A stretch of 64,000 nucleotides of DNA from Azospirillum sp. TSO35-2 (GTDB taxonomy: Bacteria; Pseudomonadota; Alphaproteobacteria; Azospirillales; Azospirillaceae). The notes below the pieces were generated by a model. That model was not told the DNA's origin. It made no database searches and saw nothing but the letters and a program-made list of their open reading frames with translations. This document shows, piece by piece, positions 17,109-25,899 of this stretch. Both the position numbers and the translations under genes were made by a program. How positions within the stretch are numbered: position 1 is the first letter of the stretch; each line of letters starts with the position of its first letter. The stretch is taken from positions 490,226 to 554,225 of the forward strand of contig NZ_LGRA01000021.1 in NCBI RefSeq assembly GCF_003116095.1, written 5' to 3'.

Positions 17109-19022
17109 GTGCCGATGAACGAGCAGTCGATCCGCGCCCTGTTCCGCAACGCCCGCGAGGTGGTTGCGGTGCTGGCGGCGGATGGCCGCGTGCTGCAGAT
17201 CAGCGAGGCGGCGGCGGAGGTGCTCGGCCACCGGCCCGCGGCGCTGACCGGTGCGCCGCTCGACCGCCACATCCATCCCGACGATCTGGCCGAGGCACAC
17301 CGCCGCCTTCAGGCGCGGATCGCCGCCCCGGCCGGCAGTTCCGGCACCGCCGTGTTCCGGTTCCGGCACGCCGACGGTGGCTGGCGCTGGCTGGAGGCGA
17401 CCACACGCAACCATCTGGCCGATCCCGCCATCGGCGGGCTGGCGCTGAACATCCGCGACGTCAGCGACCGCATGGCGATGTCGGAGCGGCTGCGCGCCAG
17501 CGAGGCGCGTTATCAGACGCTGGCCGAATCGGCGCCGGTCGGCATCCTGCAGACCGATCCGGCCGGCCGGGTGCTGTTCGCCAACGCCCATGTCGGCGCC
17601 ATCACCGGCCTGCCGCTGGACCGGCTGCTCGGCGACGGCTGGCTCGACGCCGTGCATCCCGACCACCGTGCCCGGGTGGAGGAGGACTGGCGGCGCGACC
17701 TGCCCGGCGGTGCCGGGGCGCCGCCGTTGCTGCTGAACGTCCCGATCGCGGACGACCGCGACGTGGCGGGTGGCGACCGGCCGGTGCTGTGCCGGCGTGT
17801 CCGGCTGGAGGACGGCAGCGGCTTCATCGCGACCATCACCGACATGAGCGAATATGCGCGCACCGCCCGCGCGCTGCTGCTGTCGGAGGCGCGCAACAAC
17901 GCCATCCTCGACACCGTCGCCGACGCGATCCTGACCGTCGATGATCGTGGCGTCCTGCTCGGCTTCAACCGCGCGGCGGAGGCGATGTTCGGCGTGGCCG
18001 CGGCCGAGCTGCTGTGGCGGCCGCTCGACCGCCTGATCCCGCTGGACCGGCTGCGCGAGACCGGTGGCGTCCGGCTGGCGTTCGCGCCCGGCCAGACCAC
18101 CGCGCTGATCGCCCGCGACCGCGCCGGGGAGGCCGAGCGCGCCGACGGCACCCGCTTTCCGGTCGAGCTGTCGGTCAGCGCCAGCGAGGTGGAGGGGCGG
18201 CGGCTCTACACCGCCATCGTCCGCGACGTCACCGAACGCCGGCGGGCCGAAGCCGAGCTGCTGGCGGCCAAGGAGGCGGCGGAGGCCGCCGACCGCGCCA
18301 AGTCGGTCTTCGTCGCCACCATGAGCCACGAGTTGCGCACCCCGCTGAACGCGGTGATCGGCTTCGCCCAGCTGATGGAGATGCGGATCGGCCTGCCGGG
18401 CGAGGTGGACCGGCTGCGCGCCTGCGTCGGCTCGATCCGCCACGCCGGTGAACAGCTTCTGACCATCATCGACGACATCCTGGACATGACCAGGGTCGAG
18501 GCCGGCGGGCTGTCGCTGGTCGAGCGGCCCGTCGATCTGGCGGAACTGGCGGCGCAAACCGTGGCGCAGTTGGAATTCCAGGCGGGCCGGACGCCGGTGA
18601 CGGTGGAACTGCAGGCCGACGGCGACCTGCCGCCGCTGCGGGGCGACGAGCGGCGGCTGCGCCAGGCGCTGTGCAACCTGCTGTCCAACGCGATCAAGTT
18701 CAGCCATCCGCAGGGCACCGTCACCCTGTCGCTGGCGCAGGCGACGGACGGCTGGGTGGAGCTGGTGGTGCGCGACCACGGCATCGGCATGCGGCCGGAG
18801 GACGTCGCGACCGCCCTGACCCCCTTCGTCCAGATCGACCAGTCGATCAACCGGCGGTACGAGGGCATCGGCCTGGGGCTGCCGCTCGCCCTCCGGCTGG
18901 TGGAAGCCCATGGCGGCACGCTGGCGCTCGACAGCCGGCCGGGGCAGGGCTGCACCGCGACCGTCCGCCTGCCGCCGTGGCGCGTCATGACCGTCGAGGA
19001 GATGCTGGCCGCGCTGGGCTGA
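17109..19022 (+). CDS. PAS-domain sensor histidine kinase
   Basis: A 637-residue soluble kinase with no membrane segment. Three PAS domains are visible at about 8-125, 128-250 and 258-380 (each ending in a PAC-like IRDVSDR/IVRDVTERR stretch), then a short coiled coil, HisKA with MSHELRTPLN (phosphoacceptor H407) and a HATPase domain with NLLSNAIKFS, DHGIGM and GIGLGLPLA. There is no receiver domain, and no response regulator gene is adjacent, so its partner is elsewhere. It probably senses a cytosolic signal such as redox or a bound cofactor. GTG 17109 has AAAGGG seven bases upstream; ATG 17115 is the alternative. Confidence 0.92.
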   Translation: MPMNEQSIRALFRNAREVVAVLAADGRVLQISEAAAEVLGHRPAALTGAPLDRHIHPDDLAEAHRRLQARIAAPAGSSGTAVFRFRHADGGWRWLEATTRNHLADPAIGGLALNIRDVSDRMAMSERLRASEARYQTLAESAPVGILQTDPAGRVLFANAHVGAITGLPLDRLLGDGWLDAVHPDHRARVEEDWRRDLPGGAGAPPLLLNVPIADDRDVAGGDRPVLCRRVRLEDGSGFIATITDMSEYARTARALLLSEARNNAILDTVADAILTVDDRGVLLGFNRAAEAMFGVAAAELLWRPLDRLIPLDRLRETGGVRLAFAPGQTTALIARDRAGEAERADGTRFPVELSVSASEVEGRRLYTAIVRDVTERRRAEAELLAAKEAAEAADRAKSVFVATMSHELRTPLNAVIGFAQLMEMRIGLPGEVDRLRACVGSIRHAGEQLLTIIDDILDMTRVEAGGLSLVERPVDLAELAAQTVAQLEFQAGRTPVTVELQADGDLPPLRGDERRLRQALCNLLSNAIKFSHPQGTVTLSLAQATDGWVELVVRDHGIGMRPEDVATALTPFVQIDQSINRRYEGIGLGLPLALRLVEAHGGTLALDSRPGQGCTATVRLPPWRVMTVEEMLAALG

Positions 19023-19094
19023 TCTGTCCAACCGCGCGCATCTGTGCCAGAAGCTGTTGACGGGATGCGACGGCTTCGGAAGGGCAGGTGGGTG

Positions 19095-19811
19095 ATGACG
19101 GGTCAGGGAAAAGTCCAGGATGCGGTGGTGCTGGTCAGCGGCGGGCTCGATTCGACGACGGTGGTCGCCATTGCCCAGGCCGAAGGCTATCGGGTCAACG
19201 CGCTGAGCTTTCGCTATGGCCAGCGCCATTCGGTGGAGCTGGAGGCCGCAAGACGGGTGGTCGCGGCGATGGGGGTGGATCGGCACGTCGTCGCCGACAT
19301 CGACCTGCGCGCCTTCGGCGGCTCGGCCCTGACCGACGCCATCGACGTGCCGAAGCACGACAGCGCCGCCGCCTTGGGGGACGGCATTCCGGTCACCTAC
19401 GTGCCGGCGCGCAACACGGTGTTCCTGTCCTTCGCGCTGGCCTGGGCGGAGACGCTGGGGGCGTCCGACCTGTTCATCGGCGTCAACGCCCTGGATTATT
19501 CCGGTTATCCCGATTGCCGGCCCGAATACATCGCGGCGTTCGAGACGCTGGCGAACCTCGCCACCAAGGCGGGGGTCGAGGGAACCAGCCGGTTCCGCAT
19601 CCACGCGCCGCTGATGGCGCTGGACAAGGCGGCGATCATCCGCCGCGGGCTGGAGCTGGGGGTGGATTACAGCCTCACCCACTCCTGCTACGACCCGACG
19701 CCGGAGGGGCTGTCCTGCGGCGCCTGCGACAGCTGCCTGCTGCGGCTGAAAGGCTTTTCCGAAGCCGGAACGACCGACCCTATTCATTACGCTGGCGGAA
19801 AGAGCGCCTGA
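19095..19811 (+). CDS. queC: 7-cyano-7-deazaguanine synthase
   Basis: A 238-residue enzyme that converts 7-carboxy-7-deazaguanine to preQ0 with ATP and ammonia, in the queuosine pathway. The N-terminal PP-loop [11 protein letters not shown] binds [11 protein letters not shown] and [11 protein letters not shown] are typical QueC motifs; the C terminus holds the four zinc-binding cysteines in [11 protein letters not shown] together with the upstream THSCYDPT. The ATG at 19095 follows a GGTGGGTG stretch and gives a family-typical length. The other queuosine genes are not in the window. Confidence 0.95.
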   Translation: MTGQGKVQDAVVLVSGGLDSTTVVAIAQAEGYRVNALSFRYGQRHSVELEAARRVVAAMGVDRHVVADIDLRAFGGSALTDAIDVPKHDSAAALGDGIPVTYVPARNTVFLSFALAWAETLGASDLFIGVNALDYSGYPDCRPEYIAAFETLANLATKAGVEGTSRFRIHAPLMALDKAAIIRRGLELGVDYSLTHSCYDPTPEGLSCGACDSCLLRLKGFSEAGTTDPIHYAGGKSA

Positions 19812-20163
19812 GCGGCGGGAACGTTTCGTCTCCGGTCATCCCGATCCTCCTCTCTCCGCATTTGCGTGTTGCGCCGGATAGTATGCCCGTTTCTCGGGAA
19901 TGAGTGCACCGGTAGCCTGGATATTCGCTGCTGTATGGTGCTTTGCGGTAATTTTCTGACGCGTAAGCGGATGGAACGCGCTCGACGGCGACGGGTGTGT
20001 GGGTAATAATGCAACCAACGGATTCAGGGCCTCGGCTGCGCTGAAGCCGGGACCCTGCACGCCCGATCATACCGGTGGGGCGCCCGGCCGTGCGCGTGGC
20101 GCCGCGCCGTGTTGCCCTGGGGGCCGTCGCCCGCCTGAGAGAAAATTGGACACACCGCCTCCA
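19812..20163. other. Intergenic region between queC and tctB (352 bp)
   Basis: Moderately AT-rich around 19915-20015. No gene or clear promoter hexamers can be supported, although the tctBA promoter must lie here or further upstream. Confidence 0.4.
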
Positions 20164-20640
20164 ATGACACACACCCGGACACCGCCGCGGCGGAGATCCC
20201 CTCGCCTGAGGTCGCCGCAGGATCTGGTCGCCGGCCTGCTGCTGAGCGCCATCGCGCTGGGTGGGCTCTGGCTGGCGCGCGATTGGGCCGCCGGATCGCT
20301 GGCCCTGATGCAGGCCGGCTTCTTTCCGCGGCTGATCTGCGCTCTGCTGCTGGCGATGGGGCTGGCGACGATGCTGCGCGGCCTGACCGCCGACGGGCCG
20401 CCGGCGCAGGGCTGGGCATGGCGGCCGTCGGTCGCGATCACCGTGGCGGTGGTGGCCTTCGCCGCGCTGCTCGACCGGCTGGGGCTGGTGCTGGCCATCC
20501 TCGCCCTGATCGGCATCGGCGGGCTGGCCGGCCGGCCGTTGCGCCCCGGCCCCCTGACCGCGCTGTGGGCGACGCTGGCCACCGGCTGCATCGCCATCTT
20601 CTCCTGGGGGCTGGGCTTGCCGCTTCAGATCTGGCCATGA
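20164..20640 (+). CDS. Tripartite tricarboxylate transporter, small membrane subunit (TctB family)
   Basis: A 158-residue integral membrane protein with four predicted transmembrane helices (about 22-40, 52-70, 88-108 and 130-152). It matches TctB subunits in size, topology and position just before a TctA gene. In such systems TctA and TctB form the cation-dependent membrane permease that receives a carboxylate from a periplasmic TctC protein. Its last codons overlap the TctA start (ATGA at 20637-20640). The ribosome binding site is weak. Confidence 0.85.
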   Translation: MTHTRTPPRRRSPRLRSPQDLVAGLLLSAIALGGLWLARDWAAGSLALMQAGFFPRLICALLLAMGLATMLRGLTADGPPAQGWAWRPSVAITVAVVAFAALLDRLGLVLAILALIGIGGLAGRPLRPGPLTALWATLATGCIAIFSWGLGLPLQIWP

Positions 20641-22139
20641 TCGACATCTTCGCCAACCTGTGGCTTGGGCTCGGGGTGTCGGTCGAGCCGATGAACCTGG
20701 TCTATTGCTTCCTCGGCGCGCTGATCGGCACCCTGATCGGAGTTCTGCCGGGCATCGGGCCGACGGCGACCGTGGCCCTGCTGCTGCCCATCACCTTCTA
20801 CCTGCCGCCGGTCGGTGCCCTGATCATGCTGGCCGGCATCTTCTACGGCGCCCAGTATGGTGGCTCGACCACGGCGATCCTGGTCAAGCTGCCGGGAGAG
20901 TCCTCCTCGGTGATGACCTGCCTGGACGGCAACGCGATGGCGCGCCAGGGTCGCGGCGGGGTGGCGCTGGCCACCGCGGCGCTGGCCTCGCTGTTCGCCG
21001 GCGTCGTCACCACGCTGGTGATCGCGGTTGCCGGCCCGCCGCTGGCCGGCGTCGCGCTAGCCTTCGGCCCGGCGGAGTATGTCGCGCTGATGCTGGTCGG
21101 CCTGATCGGCGCGGTGATCCTGGCCCACGGGTCGGTGATCAAGGCGGTGGCGATGATCCTGATCGGCCTGCTGCTGTCGATGGTCGGCACCGACATCAAC
21201 TCCGGCCAGATGCGCTTCACCTTCGACATCCCGCAGCTCTATGACGGGCTGGATTTCGTGCCGCTGGCGATGGGGCTGTTCGGCTTGGCCGACATCATCG
21301 TTAACCTGGAGGAGACGGAGGGCCGCGGTGTCGAACCGGCGCCGATCCACCGGCTGTGGCCGACCCTGCAGGACTTCAGGGACGCCTGGCCGGCCGCCCT
21401 GCGCGGCACGGTGCTGGGCGCCTTCCTGGGCATCCTGCCGGGCGGCGGTGCGACGCTCAGCGCCTTTTCCTCCTACGCGCTGGAAAAGAAGATGGCGCGC
21501 GACCCGGCGAGCTTCGGCAAGGGCGCCATCCAGGGCGTCGCCGGACCGGAGGCGGCGAACAACGCCGGTGCCCAGGCCAGCTTCATCCCGATGCTCAGCC
21601 TCGGCATCCCCTCGAACGCGGTGATGGCGCTGATGGTCGGCGCGATGATGATCCACGGCATCACCCCCGGGCCGCAGATCATGACCAAGCAGCCGGAGCT
21701 GTTCTGGGGTATGATCGCCAGCATGCTGATCGGCAACGTCATGCTGGTCGTGCTGAACCTGCCGTTGATCGGGCTGTGGGTGCGGCTGCTGCGCGTGCCC
21801 TACGCCTACCTGTTCCCGGCCATCCTGGTCTTCTGCTGCATCGGCACCTACAGCCTGAAGAACGACCCCTTCGACGTCCTGCTGATGGCCGGTTTTGGCG
21901 TGTTCGGCTATGCGCTGAAGAAGCTGGACTGCGAGCCGGCGCCGCTGCTGCTGGGGTTCGTGCTGGGCCCGATGCTGGAGGAGAATCTCAGCCGCGCCAT
22001 GCTGCTGTCGCAGGGAGACCTGACGGTCTTCGTCACCCGGCCGATCAGCGCCGGGTTGATGGCGGTGGCCGTCGGCCTGCTGGCGCTGATCCTGCTGCCG
22101 ACCTTCCGCCGCCAACGCGAGGTGGCGTTCAGGGACTGA
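20637..22139 (+). CDS. Tripartite tricarboxylate transporter, large permease subunit (TctA family)
   Basis: A 500-residue protein with about twelve membrane segments. Two internally related halves carry the TctA signatures GVLPGIGPTATVALLLP (about residue 40) and ILPGGGATLSAFSSYALEK (about residue 270), plus SLGIPSNAVMALMVGAMM. It would carry citrate or a related carboxylate across the cytoplasmic membrane with TctB. No TctC binding-protein gene is adjacent on either side, so the substrate receptor is encoded elsewhere. It is translationally coupled to tctB. Confidence 0.93.
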   Translation: MIDIFANLWLGLGVSVEPMNLVYCFLGALIGTLIGVLPGIGPTATVALLLPITFYLPPVGALIMLAGIFYGAQYGGSTTAILVKLPGESSSVMTCLDGNAMARQGRGGVALATAALASLFAGVVTTLVIAVAGPPLAGVALAFGPAEYVALMLVGLIGAVILAHGSVIKAVAMILIGLLLSMVGTDINSGQMRFTFDIPQLYDGLDFVPLAMGLFGLADIIVNLEETEGRGVEPAPIHRLWPTLQDFRDAWPAALRGTVLGAFLGILPGGGATLSAFSSYALEKKMARDPASFGKGAIQGVAGPEAANNAGAQASFIPMLSLGIPSNAVMALMVGAMMIHGITPGPQIMTKQPELFWGMIASMLIGNVMLVVLNLPLIGLWVRLLRVPYAYLFPAILVFCCIGTYSLKNDPFDVLLMAGFGVFGYALKKLDCEPAPLLLGFVLGPMLEENLSRAMLLSQGDLTVFVTRPISAGLMAVAVGLLALILLPTFRRQREVAFRD

Positions 22140-22183
22140 ACGGGCGCGGCCAGGCTTCCGCCGCGCCTCGCACCGCGCGTGAC

Positions 22184-22212
22184 GAATCCTGCGACGGGCC
22201 GCCGCAGGATTC
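22184..22212 (+). terminator. Hairpin downstream of tctBA
   Basis: A perfect 10-bp stem (GAATCCTGCG at 22184-22193 with CGCAGGATTC at 22203-22212) with a nine-base loop, 45 bases after the TctA stop. It lacks a strong T-run, so it may be a weak terminator or an RNA-stabilising structure. Confidence 0.5.
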
Positions 22213-22287
22213 CCGTCTTGCCCAACAAGATAAAATTTTATATAAAAGCGCTACGAATTGACGCCAATGCCGGCAAGGGGACCCATC

Positions 22288-22524
22288 ATGGCCGCCACCG
22301 CGTGGATCGGACAACGCCTGACCACCCGCACCGGACGTCTTGCCGTCGCGCGCGAGCATCGGCGGGCCAACGTTCGCAAGCGCGCCTGGTCGCGCGATGT
22401 CGCCCGGCTGATGCTGGTCGCCTCGGTCCTGGCGCTCGGTGTGCTGGCGGTGGAGATCAGCCGCAAGGCGGTCACCATCCTTGGTCACAGCGCCGCCCAG
22501 AACTCGGTCGAGATCACCGGCTGA
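22288..22524 (+). CDS. Small membrane-anchored protein of unknown function
   Basis: A 78-residue protein. The first 40 residues are strongly basic (HRRANVRKRAWSRD), followed by one hydrophobic helix (ARLMLVASVLALGVLAVEI, about 39-57) and a short polar tail, predicting a single-pass membrane protein with its N terminus in the cytosol. AAGGGG at good spacing supports ATG 22288. An AT-rich patch (22226-22250, with TTTTATATAAAA) directly upstream probably holds its promoter. No family recognised. Confidence 0.65.
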   Translation: MAATAWIGQRLTTRTGRLAVAREHRRANVRKRAWSRDVARLMLVASVLALGVLAVEISRKAVTILGHSAAQNSVEITG

Positions 22525-22543
22525 CCAGCCCGTCGCGGAACCG

Positions 22544-22909
22544 TTACGGCAGCACCACCACATAGCGCTTGGTCGTGGTCGTCACCACCGTCCAGCGGCC
22601 CTGGAAGCCGGGCTCGATCACGAAGCGGTCGCCCGCCTTCAGCGTCCAGGAGCGGCCGTCGTCATGGGCGACGACGCTCTCGCCTTCCAGAATCTCGCAA
22701 TACTCCCACTCGTCGTAGGCGATCCGCCAAGCCCCGGGCGTCGACCGCCATGTCCCGGCGAAGCGCTTGCCATCGGCCGACTCATAGCCGTTCCAGGTGG
22801 TGAAGACCGGCGCGCCTGCGAGGATGCGGTCGGCGGCCGGGCCGCCGGTTTCCGGTTCGATGCCGCTGGGGTCGGCGAGGGGGGCGAGGGCCGGGATCGG
22901 GGGCGTCAT
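22544..22909 (-). CDS. Cupin-fold protein (DUF861/Cupin_3)
   Basis: A 121-residue single-domain cupin. The central part WRSTPGAWRIAYDEWEYCEILEG and the second strand pair with AGDRFVIEPGFQGRW match the Cupin_3 pattern found in EutQ- and ureidoglycine-related proteins. Such small cupins bind metals or metabolites; no substrate can be assigned. It begins nine bases after the stop of the upstream HAD hydrolase gene and is thus the second gene of a two-gene operon. Confidence 0.83.
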   Translation of the reverse strand: MTPPIPALAPLADPSGIEPETGGPAADRILAGAPVFTTWNGYESADGKRFAGTWRSTPGAWRIAYDEWEYCEILEGESVVAHDDGRSWTLKAGDRFVIEPGFQGRWTVVTTTTKRYVVVLP

Positions 22910-22918
22910 GGCTTCACC

Positions 22919-23602
22919 TCACCACGCCGCCAGCAGCGGCGGCAGGTCCAGCACCGAATCGATCCGGCGGTAATGGTCGTCGGGCACGTCGGCGTCCTCG
23001 TGCGCCCAGGTGATGGCGTAGGGGACATGGACCGCGTGGGCGCCGATGGCCAGCACCGGCAGGATGTCGGAACGCACCGAGTTGCCGACCATGACGAAGC
23101 GCTCCGGATCGACGGCGTGCCGCTCCAGAACCCGCTTGTAGGTCGCCGGGTCCTTTTCGCTGACGATCTCCACCGCGTCGAAATGGCCGGCGAGGCCGGA
23201 ACGGGCGATCTTGCTCTCCTGGTCGAACAGGTCGCCCTTGGTGATCAGGACCAGGCGGTAGCGGTAGGCCAGCGCCTCCACCACGTCGGCGACGCCGGGC
23301 AGCAGTTCGACCGGATGCTCCAGCATCGCCTTGCCGAAATCGATCAGGCTTTGCAGGTCGCGGGCCGGGACATGGCCGTCGGTGACGGAGATCGCCGTCT
23401 CGATCATCGACAGCACGAAGCCCTTGATGCCGTAGCCGTAGACGCGGAGGTTCGCCCGTTCGGCCTCCAGCAGGCGGCGGTCGATGTCGGTCGGGTCGGC
23501 GACGTGCGCAAGCAGGGTGCGGAACCGCTCCTGCGTCATCGAGAACAGCGACTCGTTGTGCCAGAGCGTGTCGTCGCCGTCGAAGCCGATGGTGTCGATC
23601 AT
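22919..23602 (-). CDS. HAD-family hydrolase
   Basis: A 227-residue haloacid dehalogenase-type phosphatase. Motif I is GFDGDDTLWHNE at residues 6-17 (nucleophile and acid aspartates), motif II is LITKGD, motif III the lysine in SEKDPATYK and motif IV VMVGNSVRSDILPV. A helical cap lies between motifs I and II (subclass I, YjjG/GPP-like). Substrate unknown. The ATG at 23602 places motif I at the expected distance from the N terminus, although the ribosome binding site is weak. The cupin gene is cotranscribed downstream. Confidence 0.88.
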   Translation of the reverse strand: MIDTIGFDGDDTLWHNESLFSMTQERFRTLLAHVADPTDIDRRLLEAERANLRVYGYGIKGFVLSMIETAISVTDGHVPARDLQSLIDFGKAMLEHPVELLPGVADVVEALAYRYRLVLITKGDLFDQESKIARSGLAGHFDAVEIVSEKDPATYKRVLERHAVDPERFVMVGNSVRSDILPVLAIGAHAVHVPYAITWAHEDADVPDDHYRRIDSVLDLPPLLAAW

Positions 23603-23903
23603 GAGCGTGCCAACCCGTGTGCCATATTCGTCCGTAAGTAAAACAATACATGACCCAAGATGGGTCGACTTGTCCAGGGGGCAGCGTTCATTGTCCGTAA
23701 GGCTGACGGTAAGTATCCGGAATGACGCTTTTGCCACAGGTCGGTGACATTGCGTGGCGAGTTCTTCGCTGCCTGCAAAGCGGGCATGTTGCCGCAAGGG
23801 GTGGCAACATGGCTGAGAAGAGCGTAATTATCTTTCCACAGACAGAGGAAGCGATCGCCGACCGGCGGGCCCCTCATAAACAAGACATCTGGGAATCATC
23901 ACC
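23603..23903. promoter_or_regulatory. Divergent region with 9-bp palindrome before the DUF1127 gene
   Basis: About 300 bp without a gene. It contains a perfect 9-bp inverted repeat CATGTTGCC (23785-23793) / GGCAACATG (23803-23811), suitable as an operator or leader hairpin, about 90 bases before the DUF1127 start. A smaller palindrome GACCCA-AGA-TGGGTC lies at about 23652-23666. Confidence 0.45.
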
Positions 23904-24116
23904 ATGGCCACCCTTCTGCATTCGGCCGACGCCGGCCGCAGCACCTCGTCTTTCGCCCACGTGATCGAGGCGGCGTCCAACATGCTGGGCCTGTGGCGCC
24001 AGCGCATCGTCACCCGCCGCGAACTGGGCTATCTCGACGACCGTATGCTCCAGGACATCGGCTTCAGCCGTCTGGACGCCGATCGCGAAATGTCGAAGCC
24101 GTTCTGGCGCGAATGA
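23904..24116 (+). CDS. DUF1127 (YjiS-like) small protein
   Basis: A 70-residue protein. The C-terminal part WRQRIVTRRELGYLDDRMLQDIGFSRLDADREMSKPFW matches DUF1127, an arginine-rich domain of small alphaproteobacterial proteins, some of which influence phosphate, carbon or RNA metabolism. GGGAA lies at good spacing before ATG 23904. It is followed by a strong terminator, so it is a single-gene transcript. Confidence 0.92.
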   Translation: MATLLHSADAGRSTSSFAHVIEAASNMLGLWRQRIVTRRELGYLDDRMLQDIGFSRLDADREMSKPFWRE

Positions 24117-24146
24117 GCGCCTCTACGCCGGCCGGCGAACACATCG

Positions 24147-24185
24147 AAAAAGGCCGCCCCCGTTGATCGGGAGCGGCCTTTTTCT
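24147..24185 (+). terminator. Intrinsic terminator after the DUF1127 gene
   Basis: AAAAAGGCCGC (24147-24157) pairs with GCGGCCTTTTT (24173-24183), an 11-bp stem with a T-run; the A/T symmetry could let it work in both directions. Confidence 0.9.
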
Positions 24186-24240
24186 TTGCCCATAACTCGG
24201 CACCGCCCAAAAAACGGGCTGCCTGAAAAAGCGTCGGCTC

Positions 24241-24284
24241 AAAACGAAACAGCCCGCCGGCCGGGATGAAACGGCGGGCGGGCT
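24241..24284 (-). terminator. Probable terminator of the ornithine decarboxylase gene
   Basis: AGCCCGCC (24251-24258) pairs with GGCGGGCT (24277-24284); read leftward it is followed by GTTTCGTTTT. It lies 40 bases after the decarboxylase stop. Confidence 0.65.
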
Positions 24285-24322
24285 GGTGCTGTCGGGAGCG
24301 GGGGCCGAAACCCCCGTGCTCC

Positions 24323-25459
24323 TCAGATGCAGTAGTGGTGCAGCGGCTCGAAGCCGTTGAAGCAGACGGCCGAATAGGTCGTCGTGTAGGCGCCGGTGGC
24401 GTGGATGCGCACGCGGTCGCCGGCCTTCAGCCCCATCGGCATGCGGTAATCGGCCCGCTCGTACAGCACGTCGGCGCTGTCGCAGGTCGGACCGGCCAGG
24501 ATCACCGCCTCGCGGTCGTCGGCGGGGTCATCGCCCAGCACCTCGATCGGGTACTGGATCGCCTCGTCCATCGTCTCGGCGAGACCGCCGAACTTGCCGA
24601 TGTCGAGGTAGACCCAGCGCTTGGGATCGTTGGCCGACTTGCGCGACACCAGGACCACTTCGCTCTCGATCACGCCGGCGCTGCCGACCATGCCGCGGCC
24701 GGGCTCGACGATGGTTTCCGGCAGGTGGTTGCCGAAATGGTTGCGCAGCGAGTCGAAGATCGCCTGGCCGTAGGCCGTGCATTCCGGCACGTCGGTGCGG
24801 TAGCGGGTCGGGAAGCCGCCGCCGAGGTTGATCATGCCCAGATCGACGCCCAGCACCTCAAGCTCGCGGAACAGCTGCGCCACCTGGAAGATGGCGTGGT
24901 CCCACTGCATCAGGTCCTTCTGCTGCGAGCCGACATGGAACGACACGCCATAAGGCTGGACGTCCATGTCGCGGGCCTTCAGCAGCAGCTCGCGCGCCAT
25001 CGGCAGATCGCAGCCGAACTTGCGCGACAGCGGCCACTCGGCGCCCTCGCCCGAGGTCAGGATGCGGCAGAAGACGCGGGCGCCGGGGGCGGCGCGCTCG
25101 ATCTTCTCCAACTCCGGCTCGCTGTCGAAGGCGAACAGGCGCACGCCCAGTTCGAAGGCGCGGCGGATGTCGCTTTCCTTCTTGATGGTGTTGCCGAAGG
25201 AAATGCGGTCCGGGGTGGCGCCGGCGGCCAGCGCCATCTGGATTTCCGGGACCGAGGCGCAGTCGAAGGCCGAGCCGAGGCGGGCCAGCAGGCTGAGGAT
25301 TTCCGCGGCCGGGTTCGCCTTCACCGCATAAAAGATGCGGGCGTCGGGCAGGGCATCGTGCAGATCGTTGTAGTTCTGCTCGACGACGTCCAGATCGATG
25401 ACGAGGCACGGGGTCTGCGGGCGCTGCTCTTCGAAAAAGCGCGCAATCTTCTGGGTCAT
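24323..25459 (-). CDS. Ornithine (lysine/ornithine) decarboxylase, alanine-racemase fold
   Basis: A 378-residue PLP enzyme that makes putrescine from ornithine, the entry to polyamine synthesis. PLP lysine is K47 in IFYAVKANP; the HVGSQ motif, GGGFPT phosphate loop and EPGRGMVGSAG follow, and the catalytic cysteine lies in GPTCDSADVLYE. Members of this bacterial/eukaryote-like group may also use lysine. AGGAGA precedes ATG 25459. The transcript has a leader of a few hundred bases with a small ORF, suggesting post-transcriptional control. A terminator follows. Confidence 0.95.
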   Translation of the reverse strand: MTQKIARFFEEQRPQTPCLVIDLDVVEQNYNDLHDALPDARIFYAVKANPAAEILSLLARLGSAFDCASVPEIQMALAAGATPDRISFGNTIKKESDIRRAFELGVRLFAFDSEPELEKIERAAPGARVFCRILTSGEGAEWPLSRKFGCDLPMARELLLKARDMDVQPYGVSFHVGSQQKDLMQWDHAIFQVAQLFRELEVLGVDLGMINLGGGFPTRYRTDVPECTAYGQAIFDSLRNHFGNHLPETIVEPGRGMVGSAGVIESEVVLVSRKSANDPKRWVYLDIGKFGGLAETMDEAIQYPIEVLGDDPADDREAVILAGPTCDSADVLYERADYRMPMGLKAGDRVRIHATGAYTTTYSAVCFNGFEPLHHYCI

Positions 25460-25899
25460 CTCAGTCTCCTGGGACGCAAGATGATGGAACGGAAAGGTGA
25501 AGTCGGGGGGACGGAGCGGCCCGGCGCTCGACCGATCAGCAGGAATAGACGCTGATCAGGCGCTCAGGCCGCCAATACTGGATTGCCCCGTACAGAACCC
25601 TGTTCTGTTCGTATTACCCAGAATGGTCAAATTTCGGAGACGGGTGAGCACGCGCCCACCCACAACAACATCAACCATCGTAACCTCCAAGTCGCCGCCT
25701 TGTTTAAGGGACGGTCGGGGATCACGCGTTACGTCGTTGCATAACCACATCTCGGAGACGCCGAGGGGCGGGCCAGCGGCACGTGCGCTTGCGAGTTCGC
25801 GTTACATAGATCCAACGCGTCCGAATGCAAAGTGAAAAATGCCGCCGGTCCCAAAAAAGTGGCAGGTCTGGGGGCGCTGTAAAAAACCGGAGTGATTTC
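25460..25899 (-). promoter_or_regulatory. Long leader of ornithine decarboxylase, candidate speF-type RNA
   Basis: About 400 bases separate the decarboxylase start from the divergent mgtC-like gene. On the leftward strand the leader contains a 40-codon ORF with an excellent ribosome binding site and, overlapping the end of that ORF, a hairpin formed by GATCAGC and GCTGATC (about 25530-25555). Alphaproteobacterial ornithine decarboxylase genes are known to carry a conserved leader called the speF RNA; position and size fit, but I cannot align it here. A TTGCAT ... TATGTAAC pair near 25800-25825 could be its promoter. Confidence 0.5.
25556..25678 (-). CDS. Candidate 40-codon leader peptide of ornithine decarboxylase
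   Basis: Starts at ATG 25678, five bases after a perfect GGAGG. The peptide begins MVDVVVGGRVLTRL and ends SSIGGLSA, with no similarity I recognise. Its stop lies 96 bases before the decarboxylase start. Given the exceptional ribosome binding site and its position, translation that regulates the downstream gene is more likely than an independent function; this is inference. Confidence 0.5.
   Translation of the reverse strand: MVDVVVGGRVLTRLRNLTILGNTNRTGFCTGQSSIGGLSA

Noticed and set aside
14625..19787. Leftward open frame of 1720 codons
   Set aside because: It is an antisense shadow in high-GC DNA: the opposite strand carries the sulfhydrylase, hydrolase, histidine kinase and queC genes with clear motifs, and the frame itself has histidine/glutamine/arginine-rich low-complexity translation.
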